34,304 bases of DNA from Oliverpabstia intestinalis (GTDB lineage: Bacteria > Bacillota > Clostridia > Lachnospirales > Lachnospiraceae), in assembly GCF_009696065.1 (NCBI RefSeq), contig NZ_VUMS01000027.1, positions 1 through 34,304 on the forward strand. The letters are read 5' to 3'. How positions within the stretch are numbered: position 1 is the stretch's first letter; every line of letters starts with the position of its first letter. The position numbers and the translations under genes were made by a program. Below the pieces are notes generated by a model that saw nothing but the letters and a program-made list of their open reading frames with translations, did no database searches and had not been told where the DNA came from. Shown here in pieces: positions 23,329-31,566 of the stretch.

Positions 23329-24132
23329 GTGGAAAAAGAAATGAAAAAAGGTATCATAGCAATTATGGTGATTCTGTGTCTTGGACTGATGGGCTTTGTG
23401 GGCTTTATGAAGTTTTCGGAAGACAATACGCCGCCGGAGATCCAGTTCCAGGATAACGAGATCGTGTATACAGCAGGTGACAGCTATGACGGACTTCTGG
23501 ACGGAGTGACAGCGACAGATAATAAAGATGGTGATGTGACAGAAAGCCTGGTTGTTGAGAGCGTATATCCCAACGAAGACGGACAGACTGCTACGATTGT
23601 ATATGTTGCAAGAGACTCCCGCAACAATGTGGGAAAAGCAAATAAAGTAGTAACGTATCGTGCGGCTGCAGATGACCAGGCAGCAACATCAGATGCCACA
23701 GAGAAAACGGCAACAGATGAGAGTGCAGATGCACAGCCTTCTGTAACACCGGAAGCGACAGATACGCCAACTCCGACTCCGTCAGTGACACCGGATGCCG
23801 GATCTGACACGGAGGCGGCAAGCGCTGACACAACATCAGAAGATGACAGTGAGGAAGACGATTCCACAGATGATCTTTCGGCGGAAGCTCCGAGGATCAA
23901 ACTGTCAACAAACCGTGTGACGATCAAAAAAGGAGAGTCGATTAACCGTATCTCTTATGTGGAAAGTGTAACGGATGATAAGGACAGCAAAGAAACTCTG
24001 TACAAGCGGATCGAGATTTCCGGAGACACATTCGATAAAGACACTCCAGGCACTTATGAGCAGACGTATTACGTCGTTGATACGGACGGAAACCGTTCCA
24101 ACGAAGCAAAACTGACAATCGTGGTTCAGTAA
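23329..24132 (+). CDS. Surface protein with Ig-like (DUF5011-type) domains
   Basis: A 267-aa protein. A signal-anchor helix lies at about 6-26. Then comes a first Ig/DUF5011-like domain (TPPEIQFQDNE to about residue 110, with the typical TATDNKDGDVT motif). A disordered, Ser/Thr/Asp/Glu-rich linker with PTPTPS follows (about 112-188). A second domain of the same type ends in YYVVDTDGNRSNEAKLTI. Such domains mediate contacts at the cell surface. Its position between the kinase and the LCP ligase suggests a structural role in polymer attachment. GTG at 23329 has GAGGA close upstream; an ATG at 23341 is the alternative. Confidence 0.7.
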   Translation: MEKEMKKGIIAIMVILCLGLMGFVGFMKFSEDNTPPEIQFQDNEIVYTAGDSYDGLLDGVTATDNKDGDVTESLVVESVYPNEDGQTATIVYVARDSRNNVGKANKVVTYRAAADDQAATSDATEKTATDESADAQPSVTPEATDTPTPTPSVTPDAGSDTEAASADTTSEDDSEEDDSTDDLSAEAPRIKLSTNRVTIKKGESINRISYVESVTDDKDSKETLYKRIEISGDTFDKDTPGTYEQTYYVVDTDGNRSNEAKLTIVVQ

Positions 24133-24172
24133 CGGAACTGTTGCGATGCGACAGTACAAATGAGGAAAAATT

Positions 24173-25252
24173 ATGAAAAAACATTCATCAAAGAAAAAAG
24201 CTCTGCTGATTGCTCTTGCAGTGATCGTAGTTCTGATCCTGGGTGCGGTCGGAGCTGTTTACGGAGTTACTCATGGATTCTACAGATCCAGTAATTACAC
24301 ATCGGATGAAGATGCGATGAAAGACTTTACAAACGTAGGGGAAGATACAACTGCTGAAGATGAAGTGAATCCGGAAGATGCAACCGGAGAAGTTTTATCG
24401 GACGAAGAACAACAGGAACTAGATGCAAAACTGGCCGAGTTTGCCGATTCAGAACCGGTTACAAATGACGGAAATGTATATAACGTTTTGCTGGTAGGGG
24501 TTGACCGCCGTGACAAGTCCTGGGCAGGAAACTCAGACAGTATGATCCTGATGTCTCTGAATTATGAGAAAAAGCAGATCAGCATGATTTCTCTGATGCG
24601 TGATACCTATGTGAATATTCCCGGTATCGGTATGAGAAAACTGAATGCAGCCCATGCCAATGGTGCCGGTCCGCTGCTTCTGGAAACAGTGACACAGAAC
24701 TACAAGGTTCAGGTGGATCGTTATGTATCTGTTGATTTTAACAGCATGATCGATATCATTGACAAGCTGGGTGGTGTGGAACTGACACTTTCCGATGATG
24801 AAGTGAGAGTTGCCAATAATTACATCACAGAGATGTGTAATCTGAGAAAGTTGGATCCAAACAGCTATTACTTTATAAAAGGTGGGACAAAGACCTGCTC
24901 CGGTATACAGGCAGTAGCCTATGCGCGTATCCGCTATGTCGGTAATGCCGATTATCAGCGTACCGAACGTCAGAGAACCGTTCTGACCAAGATGATGGAA
25001 AAGATCAAGGATATGAGCCTTCCGGAACTGTACAGTTTTGCTGAAGATGTTCTTCCGCTGGTAACTCATAACATCCCGGAAGATGAGATGTGGTCTCTGC
25101 TTGCGAAGTCTCCATCCCTGTTACAGTACAAACTGGTAAAAGAACGTATTCCATATGATAATATGTATAAAGTTATCTATGTGAAGAAACAGGATATGCT
25201 TGTTCCGGACTGGGAACAGACCATTGCAAAATTAAAAGAAACATTATATTAA
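24173..25252 (+). CDS. LytR-CpsA-Psr (LCP) family glycopolymer ligase
   Basis: A 359-aa membrane-anchored enzyme. It has a basic start (KKHSSKKK), one transmembrane helix (about 9-31), an acidic linker (about 40-95) and the LCP domain from about 102. Conserved blocks include NVLLVGVDRRD, SDSMILMSLN, SLMRDTYVNIPG (the phosphate-binding Arg), KLNAAHANGG-like KLNAAHANGA, and YARIRYVGNADYQRTERQR. LCP proteins transfer undecaprenyl-linked polymers (teichoic acid or capsule) to peptidoglycan on the outer surface. It is the last gene of the cluster and is followed by a strong terminator. Confidence 0.9.
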   Translation: MKKHSSKKKALLIALAVIVVLILGAVGAVYGVTHGFYRSSNYTSDEDAMKDFTNVGEDTTAEDEVNPEDATGEVLSDEEQQELDAKLAEFADSEPVTNDGNVYNVLLVGVDRRDKSWAGNSDSMILMSLNYEKKQISMISLMRDTYVNIPGIGMRKLNAAHANGAGPLLLETVTQNYKVQVDRYVSVDFNSMIDIIDKLGGVELTLSDDEVRVANNYITEMCNLRKLDPNSYYFIKGGTKTCSGIQAVAYARIRYVGNADYQRTERQRTVLTKMMEKIKDMSLPELYSFAEDVLPLVTHNIPEDEMWSLLAKSPSLLQYKLVKERIPYDNMYKVIYVKKQDMLVPDWEQTIAKLKETLY

Positions 25253-25265
25253 AGATTAAAATCGG

Positions 25266-25305
25266 GTGGTATCAGAATCGGGAAAGATTCTGGTACCGCT
25301 TTTTT
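25266..25305 (+). terminator. Terminator of the polysaccharide cluster
   Basis: Stem GTGGTATCAGAATC (25266-25279) with GATTCTGGTACCGC (25286-25299), with G-U pairs, followed by T6. Confidence 0.85.
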
Positions 25306-25358
25306 GCGTTGCATAACGAGTAAATTCGTGAGGCATAGTTTCTCTCGTTGCGTTGCAT

Positions 25359-25390
25359 ATCAATAATTGGTCCGGTGGATCAATTTTGAT
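25359..25390. repeat. Intergenic palindromic repeat, copy B
   Basis: AATTGGTCC (25365-25373) with GGATCAATT (25377-25385), one G-U pair, flanked by ATCA/TGAT as in copy A at 17593. It is preceded by another hairpin-prone stretch (AACGAG at 25316-25321 with CTCGTT near 25344) bounded by two GCGTTGCATA direct repeats. Confidence 0.6.
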
Positions 25391-25462
25391 TTACGCAAGC
25401 AACAAGCGATATTCCGTTCCGGTATGTTCCGAAAGAAATACAATGTTTTCCGGAAATTTTTG

Positions 25463-25490
25463 TTGCTATTTAAGAAAATGATGGTATAGT
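25463..25490 (+). promoter_or_regulatory. Promoter of the stand-alone ECF S-component gene
   Basis: TTGCTA (25463-25468), 16-nt spacer, TATAGT (25485-25490). The gene start is about 310 nt downstream, so the transcript has an unusually long leader. That leader contains a small ORF (25606-25722) and no riboswitch class that was recognised. Confidence 0.55.
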
Positions 25491-25605
25491 AGAAAAGAAC
25501 GTTATTCCTGTGTGAAAACGCATCAACCATTTTGATAATATTTTTAAAAACTTGGAAACGATGATGGTGCCGACCATTTACAGGCGGCAACTATGCGGAG
25601 GATCC

Positions 25606-25722
25606 ATGAAATCTTATCCGAAGCTGTATGAATATGCAGATGTTATACAGCTGTCTGTTTGTATGTCTGTTATTTCACAGGTATCTGATGTTCAGTTTTA
25701 TTCCCAATATTCTATAATTTAA
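25606..25722 (+). CDS. Possible 38-aa leader peptide
   Basis: GGAGG (25597-25601) stands 4 nt before an ATG. The ORF runs 38 codons (MKSYPKLYEYADVIQLSV..., rich in Tyr, Ser and Val) to a TAA. It ends about 80 nt before the ECF S-component start. The ribosome binding site is strong, but the peptide matches no recognised family. It could be a regulatory upstream ORF or chance. Confidence 0.3.
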   Translation: MKSYPKLYEYADVIQLSVCMSVISQVSDVQFYSQYSII

Positions 25723-25804
25723 TGAGCCGAGAGACAGGGAACGTATAGCTGTATTTTATGGTGGTATGCCGTTTCATCGGACGGAAGAGGAGAAAAAAGA
25801 AACT

Positions 25805-26410
25805 ATGAACAACACACATGCATCACGGACACGGTATCTGGTGGAACTGGCACTGATGGTGACCATTATTTTCGTTATGGCATTTACCCCGCTGGGATAT
25901 TTCCGGACACTTGGATTATCTATTACGTTTCTGACGGTACCGGTAGCAGTTGGGGCGATGATTCTCGGACCTTTGGGCGGTGCGATCTGCGGACTGGCAT
26001 TCGGTATCACCAGTTTTATGCAGTGCTTCGGTATGGGTGCTTTCGGAACCATGTTATTCAGCATCAATCCGCTGGGAACCGCAGTGGTATGTATCGTTCC
26101 GAGACTCCTGGAAGGATGGATCACAGGACTGATTTTTAAAGCGGTCCGCGGAAAAATGAAAAATGGTGCCTATCTGGTGGCGAGTCTTGCCTGCCCGCTT
26201 TTGAACACTCTGTTTTTTATGAGTGCGCTTGTGCTGATTTTTTATCATACAGATTATATCCAGGGATTTGTGACATCTCTGGGAGTGAGTAACCCGTTTA
26301 CCTTTGTTGTGGCATTCGTCGGTGTACAGGGACTGCTCGAGGCAATCGTCTGCTTTATCCTGGCAGGAGCAATCTCAAGAGCGCTGAGTGCGGCATTACA
26401 CAGAATCTAA
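25805..26410 (+). CDS. ECF transporter S component (substrate-binding membrane protein)
   Basis: A 201-aa integral membrane protein with six predicted helices. It has the pattern of ECF S components (PF12822-like): LVELALMVTIIFVMAF, then LSITFLTVPVAVGAMILGPLGG, then FGITSF. These proteins bind a vitamin or similar micronutrient and use a shared EcfA/EcfT energising module. The subfamily resembles pantothenate-type S components, but the substrate cannot be decided here. The ATG at 25805 is preferred because the conserved part starts soon after it. AGAGGAG lies 13 nt upstream; an ATG at 25766 has no SD. A complete Ecf module 2.7 kb downstream could energise it. Confidence 0.75.
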   Translation: MNNTHASRTRYLVELALMVTIIFVMAFTPLGYFRTLGLSITFLTVPVAVGAMILGPLGGAICGLAFGITSFMQCFGMGAFGTMLFSINPLGTAVVCIVPRLLEGWITGLIFKAVRGKMKNGAYLVASLACPLLNTLFFMSALVLIFYHTDYIQGFVTSLGVSNPFTFVVAFVGVQGLLEAIVCFILAGAISRALSAALHRI

Positions 26411-26451
26411 GCAATAATCAGAGGATACAAAACAAGAACATTTTACATGAT

Positions 26452-26498
26452 AAGAAGCATGCCGGAAGATTTCGGGAAGGAAGTCCGGCATGCTTCTT
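26452..26498 (+). terminator. Strong hairpin behind the S-component gene
   Basis: A perfect 15-bp stem, AAGAAGCATGCCGGA (26452-26466) with TCCGGCATGCTTCTT (26484-26498). The T tract after it is poor. It ends 36 nt before the peptidase start and may also affect that gene. Confidence 0.65.
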
Positions 26499-26534
26499 GT
26501 ATCAGGATTTCTATTTATCAGGAGAGTGAGAGTA

Positions 26535-27464
26535 ATGAAGGGAATACGTGAAATAGCGATAACGGATATGCCGGAGGTTTCCATCGGTAATGTCCAGAGT
26601 GACGAGGCAAAAACCGGTGTGACTGTACTTTTATTTGATAAGAAGGGTGCGGTTGTCGGAGTGGATATCAGTGGTGGAGGACCGGCATCCAGGGAAACTC
26701 CGCTGACTTCTCCGGTTACAGCGGATAACCCGATCAACGCGATCGTTTTATCCGGCGGATCTGCCTATGGACTGGCAGCAGCAGACGGTGTGATGCGTTG
26801 CCTGGAAGACCACGGAATCGGGTTTGAGACAGGCTATGCCAGGGTTCCGCTGGTGTGCCAGTCCTGTATCTATGACCTGGGTTACGGAAGTGCCACTGTC
26901 CGGCCGGACAGTGCAATGGGATATGCGGCCTGCGAGAAAGCGCTGGCAGGCGGCAATCCTTCCTGCGGCAGTGTGGGCGCCGGAACCGGTGCTACAGTAG
27001 GTAAGATCTGTGGCATGGAGCGTGCGATGAAATCCGGTCTCGGTATGTATGCCGTAGAGCTGGGAGAACTTCGGATGGCAGCTGTCGTAGCGGTCAATGC
27101 ACTGGGGGATATCTTTGATCCATCCACCGGAAAAAAGATCGCCGGACTTCTTACGGCAGATGGAACATCTTTTGGTGACAGTTGCGAAGAACTCTGGAAG
27201 ATGGGGAGGAGAGAGAATCTCTTTACCGGCAATACAACGATTGGAGCAGTGTTCACTAACGGAAAGTTCAATAAAGCACAGATGAATAAGATCGCATCTA
27301 TGACCAGAAATGCCTATGCACGGTGCATCAACCCTGTAGGAACCATGGCAGACGGCGACAGTATCTACGCGGCATCCGCAGGAGATGTGGAAGCGGATCT
27401 GAATGTGGCGGGAACCCTGGCAGCATATGTGATGGAACGGGCGATTGTGGCAGCGATCCGGTAA
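26535..27464 (+). CDS. P1-family (S58, DmpA-like) N-terminal-nucleophile peptidase
   Basis: A 309-aa enzyme of the DmpA/P1 family. These aminopeptidases or amide hydrolases mature by self-cleavage. Visible family blocks: GVDISGGGPASRET, NAIVLSGGSAYGLAAADGV, GSVGAGTGATVGK, and GNTTIGAVFTNG with the likely cleavage/nucleophile Thr at about residues 234-235. It is cytosolic with no signal sequence. The ATG at 26535 (MKGIREIAI) follows GAGAGTGAG, a modest SD. The gene is flanked by a hairpin upstream and a large palindromic element downstream, so it is probably monocistronic. Relatives degrade D-amino-acid or beta-peptides and nylon oligomers; the substrate here is unknown. Confidence 0.85.
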   Translation: MKGIREIAITDMPEVSIGNVQSDEAKTGVTVLLFDKKGAVVGVDISGGGPASRETPLTSPVTADNPINAIVLSGGSAYGLAAADGVMRCLEDHGIGFETGYARVPLVCQSCIYDLGYGSATVRPDSAMGYAACEKALAGGNPSCGSVGAGTGATVGKICGMERAMKSGLGMYAVELGELRMAAVVAVNALGDIFDPSTGKKIAGLLTADGTSFGDSCEELWKMGRRENLFTGNTTIGAVFTNGKFNKAQMNKIASMTRNAYARCINPVGTMADGDSIYAASAGDVEADLNVAGTLAAYVMERAIVAAIR

Positions 27465-27513
27465 TATTCCACGAGGCGTTTTTCGTGAGCGAAGGTCACA
27501 GAAAACCCGGGCC

Positions 27514-27707
27514 ATATCGCACGAATCTATGCGATCAGCGTAACTGTTCAGTACCTTCACAGTTACGAGCCAAAACGCATAAAAAATCACCTTCGGTGAT
27601 GGCATTTTGGCTTGTATGTCTCGGGATTTTGACATATTCATGTCAAAACACCTCGCGGGACAGTGGCTACTGAATAGTTACCGATCAGCACAGATTCGGT
27701 GTATCGC
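27514..27707. repeat. Large imperfect palindromic element with nested hairpins
   Basis: The outer arms are near-complementary. GTAACTGTTCAGTA (27540-27553) pairs with TACTGAATAGTTAC (27668-27681), one G-U pair, and flanking sequences (ATATCGCACGAATC with GATTCGGTGTATCG) extend it. Inside are three further stems: GCCAAAA (27569-27575) with TTTTGGC (27605-27611), enclosing ATCACC-ttc-GGTGAT (27586-27600); and TTTTGACAT (27627-27635) with ATGTCAAAA (27640-27648). No ORF of note. It looks like a MITE-like element or a structured RNA; it ends about 70 nt before the next promoter. Confidence 0.6.
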
Positions 27708-27780
27708 GCAGCGTGATGCCTGGAACGGAGTAAACAGTAACACAGACGGGATATCATGCGGCATGAGACGCAGAGAACAG

Positions 27781-27810
27781 TTGACAACCTTCCATAAAAC
27801 AGCGTATACT
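27781..27810 (+). promoter_or_regulatory. Promoter of the ECF module
   Basis: TTGACA (27781-27786), 18-nt spacer, TATACT (27805-27810). The leader to the start is about 70 nt. Confidence 0.75.
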
Positions 27811-27888
27811 ATATAAGAATATGGCGTTGCTGAGGTCTCTGATAAAGCCGGAGCCTGCAGTAGCGAAAACACGAGGGAGGAAATGAAT

Positions 27889-28440
27889 ATGAAAAAGAAT
27901 AACAGTATCAAAACTGTGGTAGCCATCGGTATCGGCGCGGCTCTGTTCTTTGTGCTGGGACGTTTTGTGGCGATCCCGAGCCCGGTTCCGAACACTAACA
28001 TCAGTCTTCAGTATGCAGTACTGGCTCTGCTGGCTGCTATGTACGGTCCGGTAGCCGGTGGTCTGATCGGTTTCATCGGTCATACACTGGTGGATCTGTC
28101 CTGGGGTGGAATCCCGTGGTGGAGCTGGGTGATCACATCTGCATTTGTCGGTGTGGTTGTAGGAGCATTCGCCAGAAAGCTGAACGTTCAGGAAGGCGAT
28201 TTTGGTAAAGCAAAAGCAGCAGTATTTGCAATCGCAAACGTAGTTGCTCATGTCATCGGATGGGTTGTAGTGGCTCCGGTACTGGATATTCTGATTTATG
28301 CTGAACCGGCAAAAAAAGTATTTGCACAGGGTGCATTTGCCGCAGTATCCAATACGATCACCGGTGTGGTAGTAGGTGGACTTCTGATCCTGGCTTACAC
28401 AAAGACCATTGCCAAAAAAGGATCCCTGGATCAGGAATAA
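27889..28440 (+). CDS. ECF transporter S component, UPF0397 family
   Basis: A 183-aa membrane protein matching the UPF0397 family closely (KTVVAIGIGAALFFVLGRF, then IPSPVPNTNISLQYAVLALL, then GPVAGGLIGFIGH). It has five or six hydrophobic segments. It is the substrate-binding subunit of the energy-coupling-factor transporter encoded by the next two genes. The substrate of UPF0397 proteins is not firmly known; a vitamin or its precursor is likely. Start 27889 (MKKNNS) is 8 nt after GGGAGG (27875-27880); the ATG at 27883 is only 2 nt from it. Confidence 0.85.
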   Translation: MKKNNSIKTVVAIGIGAALFFVLGRFVAIPSPVPNTNISLQYAVLALLAAMYGPVAGGLIGFIGHTLVDLSWGGIPWWSWVITSAFVGVVVGAFARKLNVQEGDFGKAKAAVFAIANVVAHVIGWVVVAPVLDILIYAEPAKKVFAQGAFAAVSNTITGVVVGGLLILAYTKTIAKKGSLDQE

Positions 28441-28457
28441 AATCAGTTGCTGATTAC

Positions 28458-28509
28458 GAAAAAGCTTTCTCATAAAGTCTCAGAGGCTTGTGAAAAAGCT
28501 TTTTCTTTT
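28458..28509 (+). terminator. Hairpin between the S component and the ATPase gene
   Basis: A perfect 11-bp stem, GAAAAAGCTTT (28458-28468) with AAAGCTTTTTC (28495-28505), followed by T-rich bases. It probably terminates part of the transcripts, lowering ATPase and EcfT levels relative to the S component. Confidence 0.7.
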
Positions 28510-28537
28510 GTAAATAGTAAGACGAGGTAGAGAAAAC

Positions 28538-30262
28538 GTGACAAACAAACAATCCCCTGTTATTTCATTCAAAAATTATTCCTTTCAGTATCGTGCCCAG
28601 AAACGACCGACTTTAACAAATATCAATCTGGATATCTATCCGGGTGAGAGAGTTCTGATCGCAGGTCCCTCCGGTTGCGGGAAAAGTACTCTTGCGGGCT
28701 GTATTAACGGACTGAATCCCTGTTCCAATCCGGGCGAAGCCACCGGCGAACTGCTCATCGATGGGGTGGATGCCACAAAAAGCAGTATTTTTGAGCTTTC
28801 CGCTCATGTGGGAACGGTTCTGCAGGATCCGGACGGACAGTTTATCGGACTGACTGTAGGAGAGGATATCGCATTTTCCCTGGAGAACAGCTGTATGCCC
28901 CAGGACGAGATGCATCAGATCACGCGAAAAGTAGCAGAACTGGTAAAAATCAATAACCATCTTGATTATGCACCCCATGAACTTTCCGGCGGACAAAAAC
29001 AACGGGTCAGTCTTGCCGGTGTTATGGTGGATCAGGTGAAGATCCTGTTATTTGATGAACCGCTTGCCAATCTGGATCCGGCAACCGGAAAACAGACGAT
29101 CGAGCTGATCGATGAGATCCAGAAAGAGACCGACACTACGGTAGTGATCATCGAACATCGTCTGGAAGATGTATTATGGAGAGATGTGGATCGGATCATC
29201 CTGGTCAGTGAAGGAAGGATCCTGGCAGATCTGCATCCGGATGTGCTTCTGGCAACGGATCTTCTTGCTGAAAATGGGATCCGGGAGCCACTGTATCTGA
29301 CTGCGATGCGCTATGCCGGAATCACGCTGACACCGGAGAAAAAACCATCCCATGCAGACAGGGTTGCACTATCGGAAGAAGATGTAAAACGGTTAAAGCA
29401 GTGGTTCCAGTCGCGTATGTCAGGAAAGAAGGAGTCGGAGAGAGATCCTCTTTTGGAAGTGAAAAACCTGAGTTTTGGATACACAAAAGGACAGCGGACG
29501 CTTCAGGATGTAAGCCTAACGATCCGAAAAGGAGAGATGGTCAGCATCGTAGGAAAGAACGGAGCCGGAAAATCGACATTTTCCAAACTGGTCTGTGGCT
29601 TCGAGGATCCGGATCAGGGAGAGATTCACTTTGCAGGGAAGGATCTGCTGACAGAAAATATCCGCCACAGAGCAAAACATATCGGCTACGTGATGCAGAA
29701 TCCAAATCAGATGATCTCCAAGACCATGATTTTTGACGAGGTAGCATTGAGCCTTCGCAATACAGGACTGGATGAGGCGAAGATCAGGGAGCGGGTGGAA
29801 GAGACACTGAAGATCTGTGGCCTGTATCCGTTCCGAAACTGGCCGATCTCAGCACTGAGTTTCGGACAGAAAAAACGTGTGACCATTGCCAGTGTTCTGG
29901 TACAGAATCCGGAATTGATCATTCTGGATGAGCCGACGGCGGGGCAGGATTTTCATCATTATACAGAAATTATGGAATTTTTGCGAAAATTAAATGAAGA
30001 GGGTGTTACCGTTGTGATGATCACCCATGACATGCATCTGATGCTGGAATATACACCGCGGGCACTTGTCTTTGCGGACGGGCGGCTGATCGCTGATGAC
30101 AGTGCGGCTGCAGTTTTATGTAATCGGGAGCTGGTTGAGAGGGCGGCTCTGAAGGAAACCAGTTTATTCACTCTGGCAAACCGTGCAGGTATCACGCCGC
30201 CGGAAGCCTTTGTGGAATGTTTTATCGAAGAAGATCGGGAGGTGCGCAGCCATGGCCGCTAA
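28538..30262 (+). CDS. ECF transporter fused double ATPase (EcfA-EcfA')
   Basis: A 574-aa protein of two ABC ATPase domains in tandem. Domain 1: Walker A GPSGCGKST (about 43-51), signature LSGGQKQR (about 149), Walker B LLFDEPLANLDP. Domain 2: Walker A GKNGAGKST (about 338-346), signature LSFGQKKR (Gly replaced by Phe at the third position), Walker B IILDEPTAGQD. A linker of about 45 residues joins them. It powers uptake from the cytosolic face together with EcfT. GTG start at 28538, with GAGG 11 nt upstream. It overlaps the EcfT gene by 11 nt. Confidence 0.9.
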   Translation: MTNKQSPVISFKNYSFQYRAQKRPTLTNINLDIYPGERVLIAGPSGCGKSTLAGCINGLNPCSNPGEATGELLIDGVDATKSSIFELSAHVGTVLQDPDGQFIGLTVGEDIAFSLENSCMPQDEMHQITRKVAELVKINNHLDYAPHELSGGQKQRVSLAGVMVDQVKILLFDEPLANLDPATGKQTIELIDEIQKETDTTVVIIEHRLEDVLWRDVDRIILVSEGRILADLHPDVLLATDLLAENGIREPLYLTAMRYAGITLTPEKKPSHADRVALSEEDVKRLKQWFQSRMSGKKESERDPLLEVKNLSFGYTKGQRTLQDVSLTIRKGEMVSIVGKNGAGKSTFSKLVCGFEDPDQGEIHFAGKDLLTENIRHRAKHIGYVMQNPNQMISKTMIFDEVALSLRNTGLDEAKIRERVEETLKICGLYPFRNWPISALSFGQKKRVTIASVLVQNPELIILDEPTAGQDFHHYTEIMEFLRKLNEEGVTVVMITHDMHLMLEYTPRALVFADGRLIADDSAAAVLCNRELVERAALKETSLFTLANRAGITPPEAFVECFIEEDREVRSHGR

Positions 30263-31082
30263 TACGGTATTAAATTATCTGCCAAGGGAAAGTGTAGTTC
30301 ACAGACTCACCGGAACTACCAAGCTGGCATTTTTCCTGTTATTTACCTTCGCCAGCATGATCACCTACAACACCTGGGTGCTTCTTGGACTTTTGGCGAT
30401 GAGTATCTCAGCGTTCAAACTTAGCAAGATCCGCTTCAAAGAAGTCCGTTTTATGATGATTTTCATGCTTGTTTTTCTACTGTTGAATAATTTGTTCATC
30501 TTTTTGTTCGACCCGGATCAGGGAACAACACTGTATGGCACCCGGCATGTACTCTGTCATCTGTTCTGGAGGTATGATCTGACAGCGGAGCAGCTGTTTT
30601 ATATGGTAAATATTTCCATCAAATACTTCGTGGCACTGCCGGTAGCGATCCTGTTTATCTCAGCGACGAACCCCAGTGAATTCGCTGCCAGCCTGAACAG
30701 CATCGGTATCTCCTACAAAGTAGGCTATTCCGTGGCCATCGCCCTGCGTTACATCCCGGACATCCAGCGAGACTACCACAGCATCAGCCAGGCACAGCAG
30801 GCGAGAGGTGTGGAACTTGGAAAAAAAGAACACTTTTTCGCAAGACTGAAAAACTCTGTCAACATCTTGCTGCCACTGATCCTTACAAGCCTGAACCGCA
30901 TCGATACGATCTCGAACGCGATGGAACTGAGGGGATTCGGAAAACACAAAAAGAGAACCTGGTATACAAAAAGATCCTTCGCAAGAAATGATTTTATCGT
31001 GCTGGGACTCGGAGTTGTGCTGCTGGGGGCGAGCCTGACGGTGACGATCTTATTTGGGAGATTTTATAATCCGTTTGTGTAA
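30252..31082 (+). CDS. ecfT: ECF transporter transmembrane subunit EcfT
   Basis: A 276-aa membrane protein of the CbiQ/EcfT family with about five hydrophobic segments. The two cytoplasmic coupling motifs that dock on the ATPases show as QQARGVELG (about 179-187) and ELRGFG (about 229-234). It opens with NYLPRESVVHRLTGTTKL, typical of the family. The ATG at 30252 lies inside the end of the ATPase gene behind GGGAGG, giving translational coupling. An in-frame start 69 nt earlier lacks a ribosome binding site. It can serve the UPF0397 S component and perhaps the lone S component at 25805. Confidence 0.9.
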   Translation: MAANTVLNYLPRESVVHRLTGTTKLAFFLLFTFASMITYNTWVLLGLLAMSISAFKLSKIRFKEVRFMMIFMLVFLLLNNLFIFLFDPDQGTTLYGTRHVLCHLFWRYDLTAEQLFYMVNISIKYFVALPVAILFISATNPSEFAASLNSIGISYKVGYSVAIALRYIPDIQRDYHSISQAQQARGVELGKKEHFFARLKNSVNILLPLILTSLNRIDTISNAMELRGFGKHKKRTWYTKRSFARNDFIVLGLGVVLLGASLTVTILFGRFYNPFV

Positions 31083-31107
31083 AGAGCATTTTAAGTTTGT
31101 ATAAACG

Positions 31108-31190
31108 TTGACAAAAAATATCATATGTGTTAATTTTAAAATATACAAATCTGGAAACGATTCTTTGACCATTCGGTTATTTGATTTCCG
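31108..31190 (+). promoter_or_regulatory. Promoter/hairpin cassette, copy 3, without an adjacent gene
   Basis: TTGACA (31108-31113), 17-nt spacer, TAATTT (31131-31136). The hairpin has outer stem GGAAA (31153-31157) with TTTCC (31185-31189) and inner stem GACC (31167-31170) with GGTT (31175-31178) around ATTC. Compared with copies 1 and 2, the third outer pair changed from G-C to A-T on both sides. The next Rpn-type gene starts 430 nt later behind its own promoter, so this copy is an orphan or drives a long leader. Confidence 0.55.
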
Positions 31191-31303
31191 TATCGCATTG
31201 CAAAAACAATTGGAAACCGACCAAAAACGGAAGTAACAGGTGTCAGGTACACTTACAATTTTCTTACATTTGAATTGATCACTGATAAAACATAACTCAT
31301 GGA

Positions 31304-31343
31304 TTCAGGAACAAACAGAAATATTCTACTGTTCGTTCCTGAA
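31304..31343. repeat. Long intergenic hairpin
   Basis: TTCAGGAAC-a-AACAG (31304-31318) pairs with CTGTT-c-GTTCCTGAA (31329-31343): 14 bp around one mismatch, with a 10-nt loop. No T tract follows on either side. The rest of 31191-31422 shows no ORF or known motif. Confidence 0.6.
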
Positions 31344-31422
31344 TGATCTATAATAATTGCATAAATGTATGTCTACGAATATTGATAATATTGAAAATAT
31401 CAGACTGTAAAACAAATTGTAT

Positions 31423-31451
31423 TTGACGAAACATAACTTTTAGGGTATGAT
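31423..31451 (+). promoter_or_regulatory. Promoter of the third Rpn-type gene
   Basis: TTGACG (31423-31428), 17 nt, TATGAT (31446-31451). The leader is about 160 nt and holds two small GC-rich hairpins (ACGGC-attca-GCCGT at 31485-31499, CCGCG-tt-CGCGG at 31516-31527) and then the candidate SD switch. Confidence 0.7.
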
Positions 31452-31566
31452 AATTATAAACATTTTATATTTCTATTTTTCTTTACGGCATTCAGCCGTA
31501 TCTATTTGATTCAAACCGCGTTCGCGGACTTAGAAATTTCCAATGCAAATTAAATAAGAGAAGGGC

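Noticed and set aside
27514-27707. CRISPR array or tRNA cluster
   Set aside because: The repeats are nested inverted pairs, not regularly spaced direct repeats, and no acceptor-stem/T-loop pattern is present.
27816-27882. Riboswitch in the short leader of the UPF0397 gene
   Set aside because: Only about 70 nt, and no consensus of a known class could be matched by eye.
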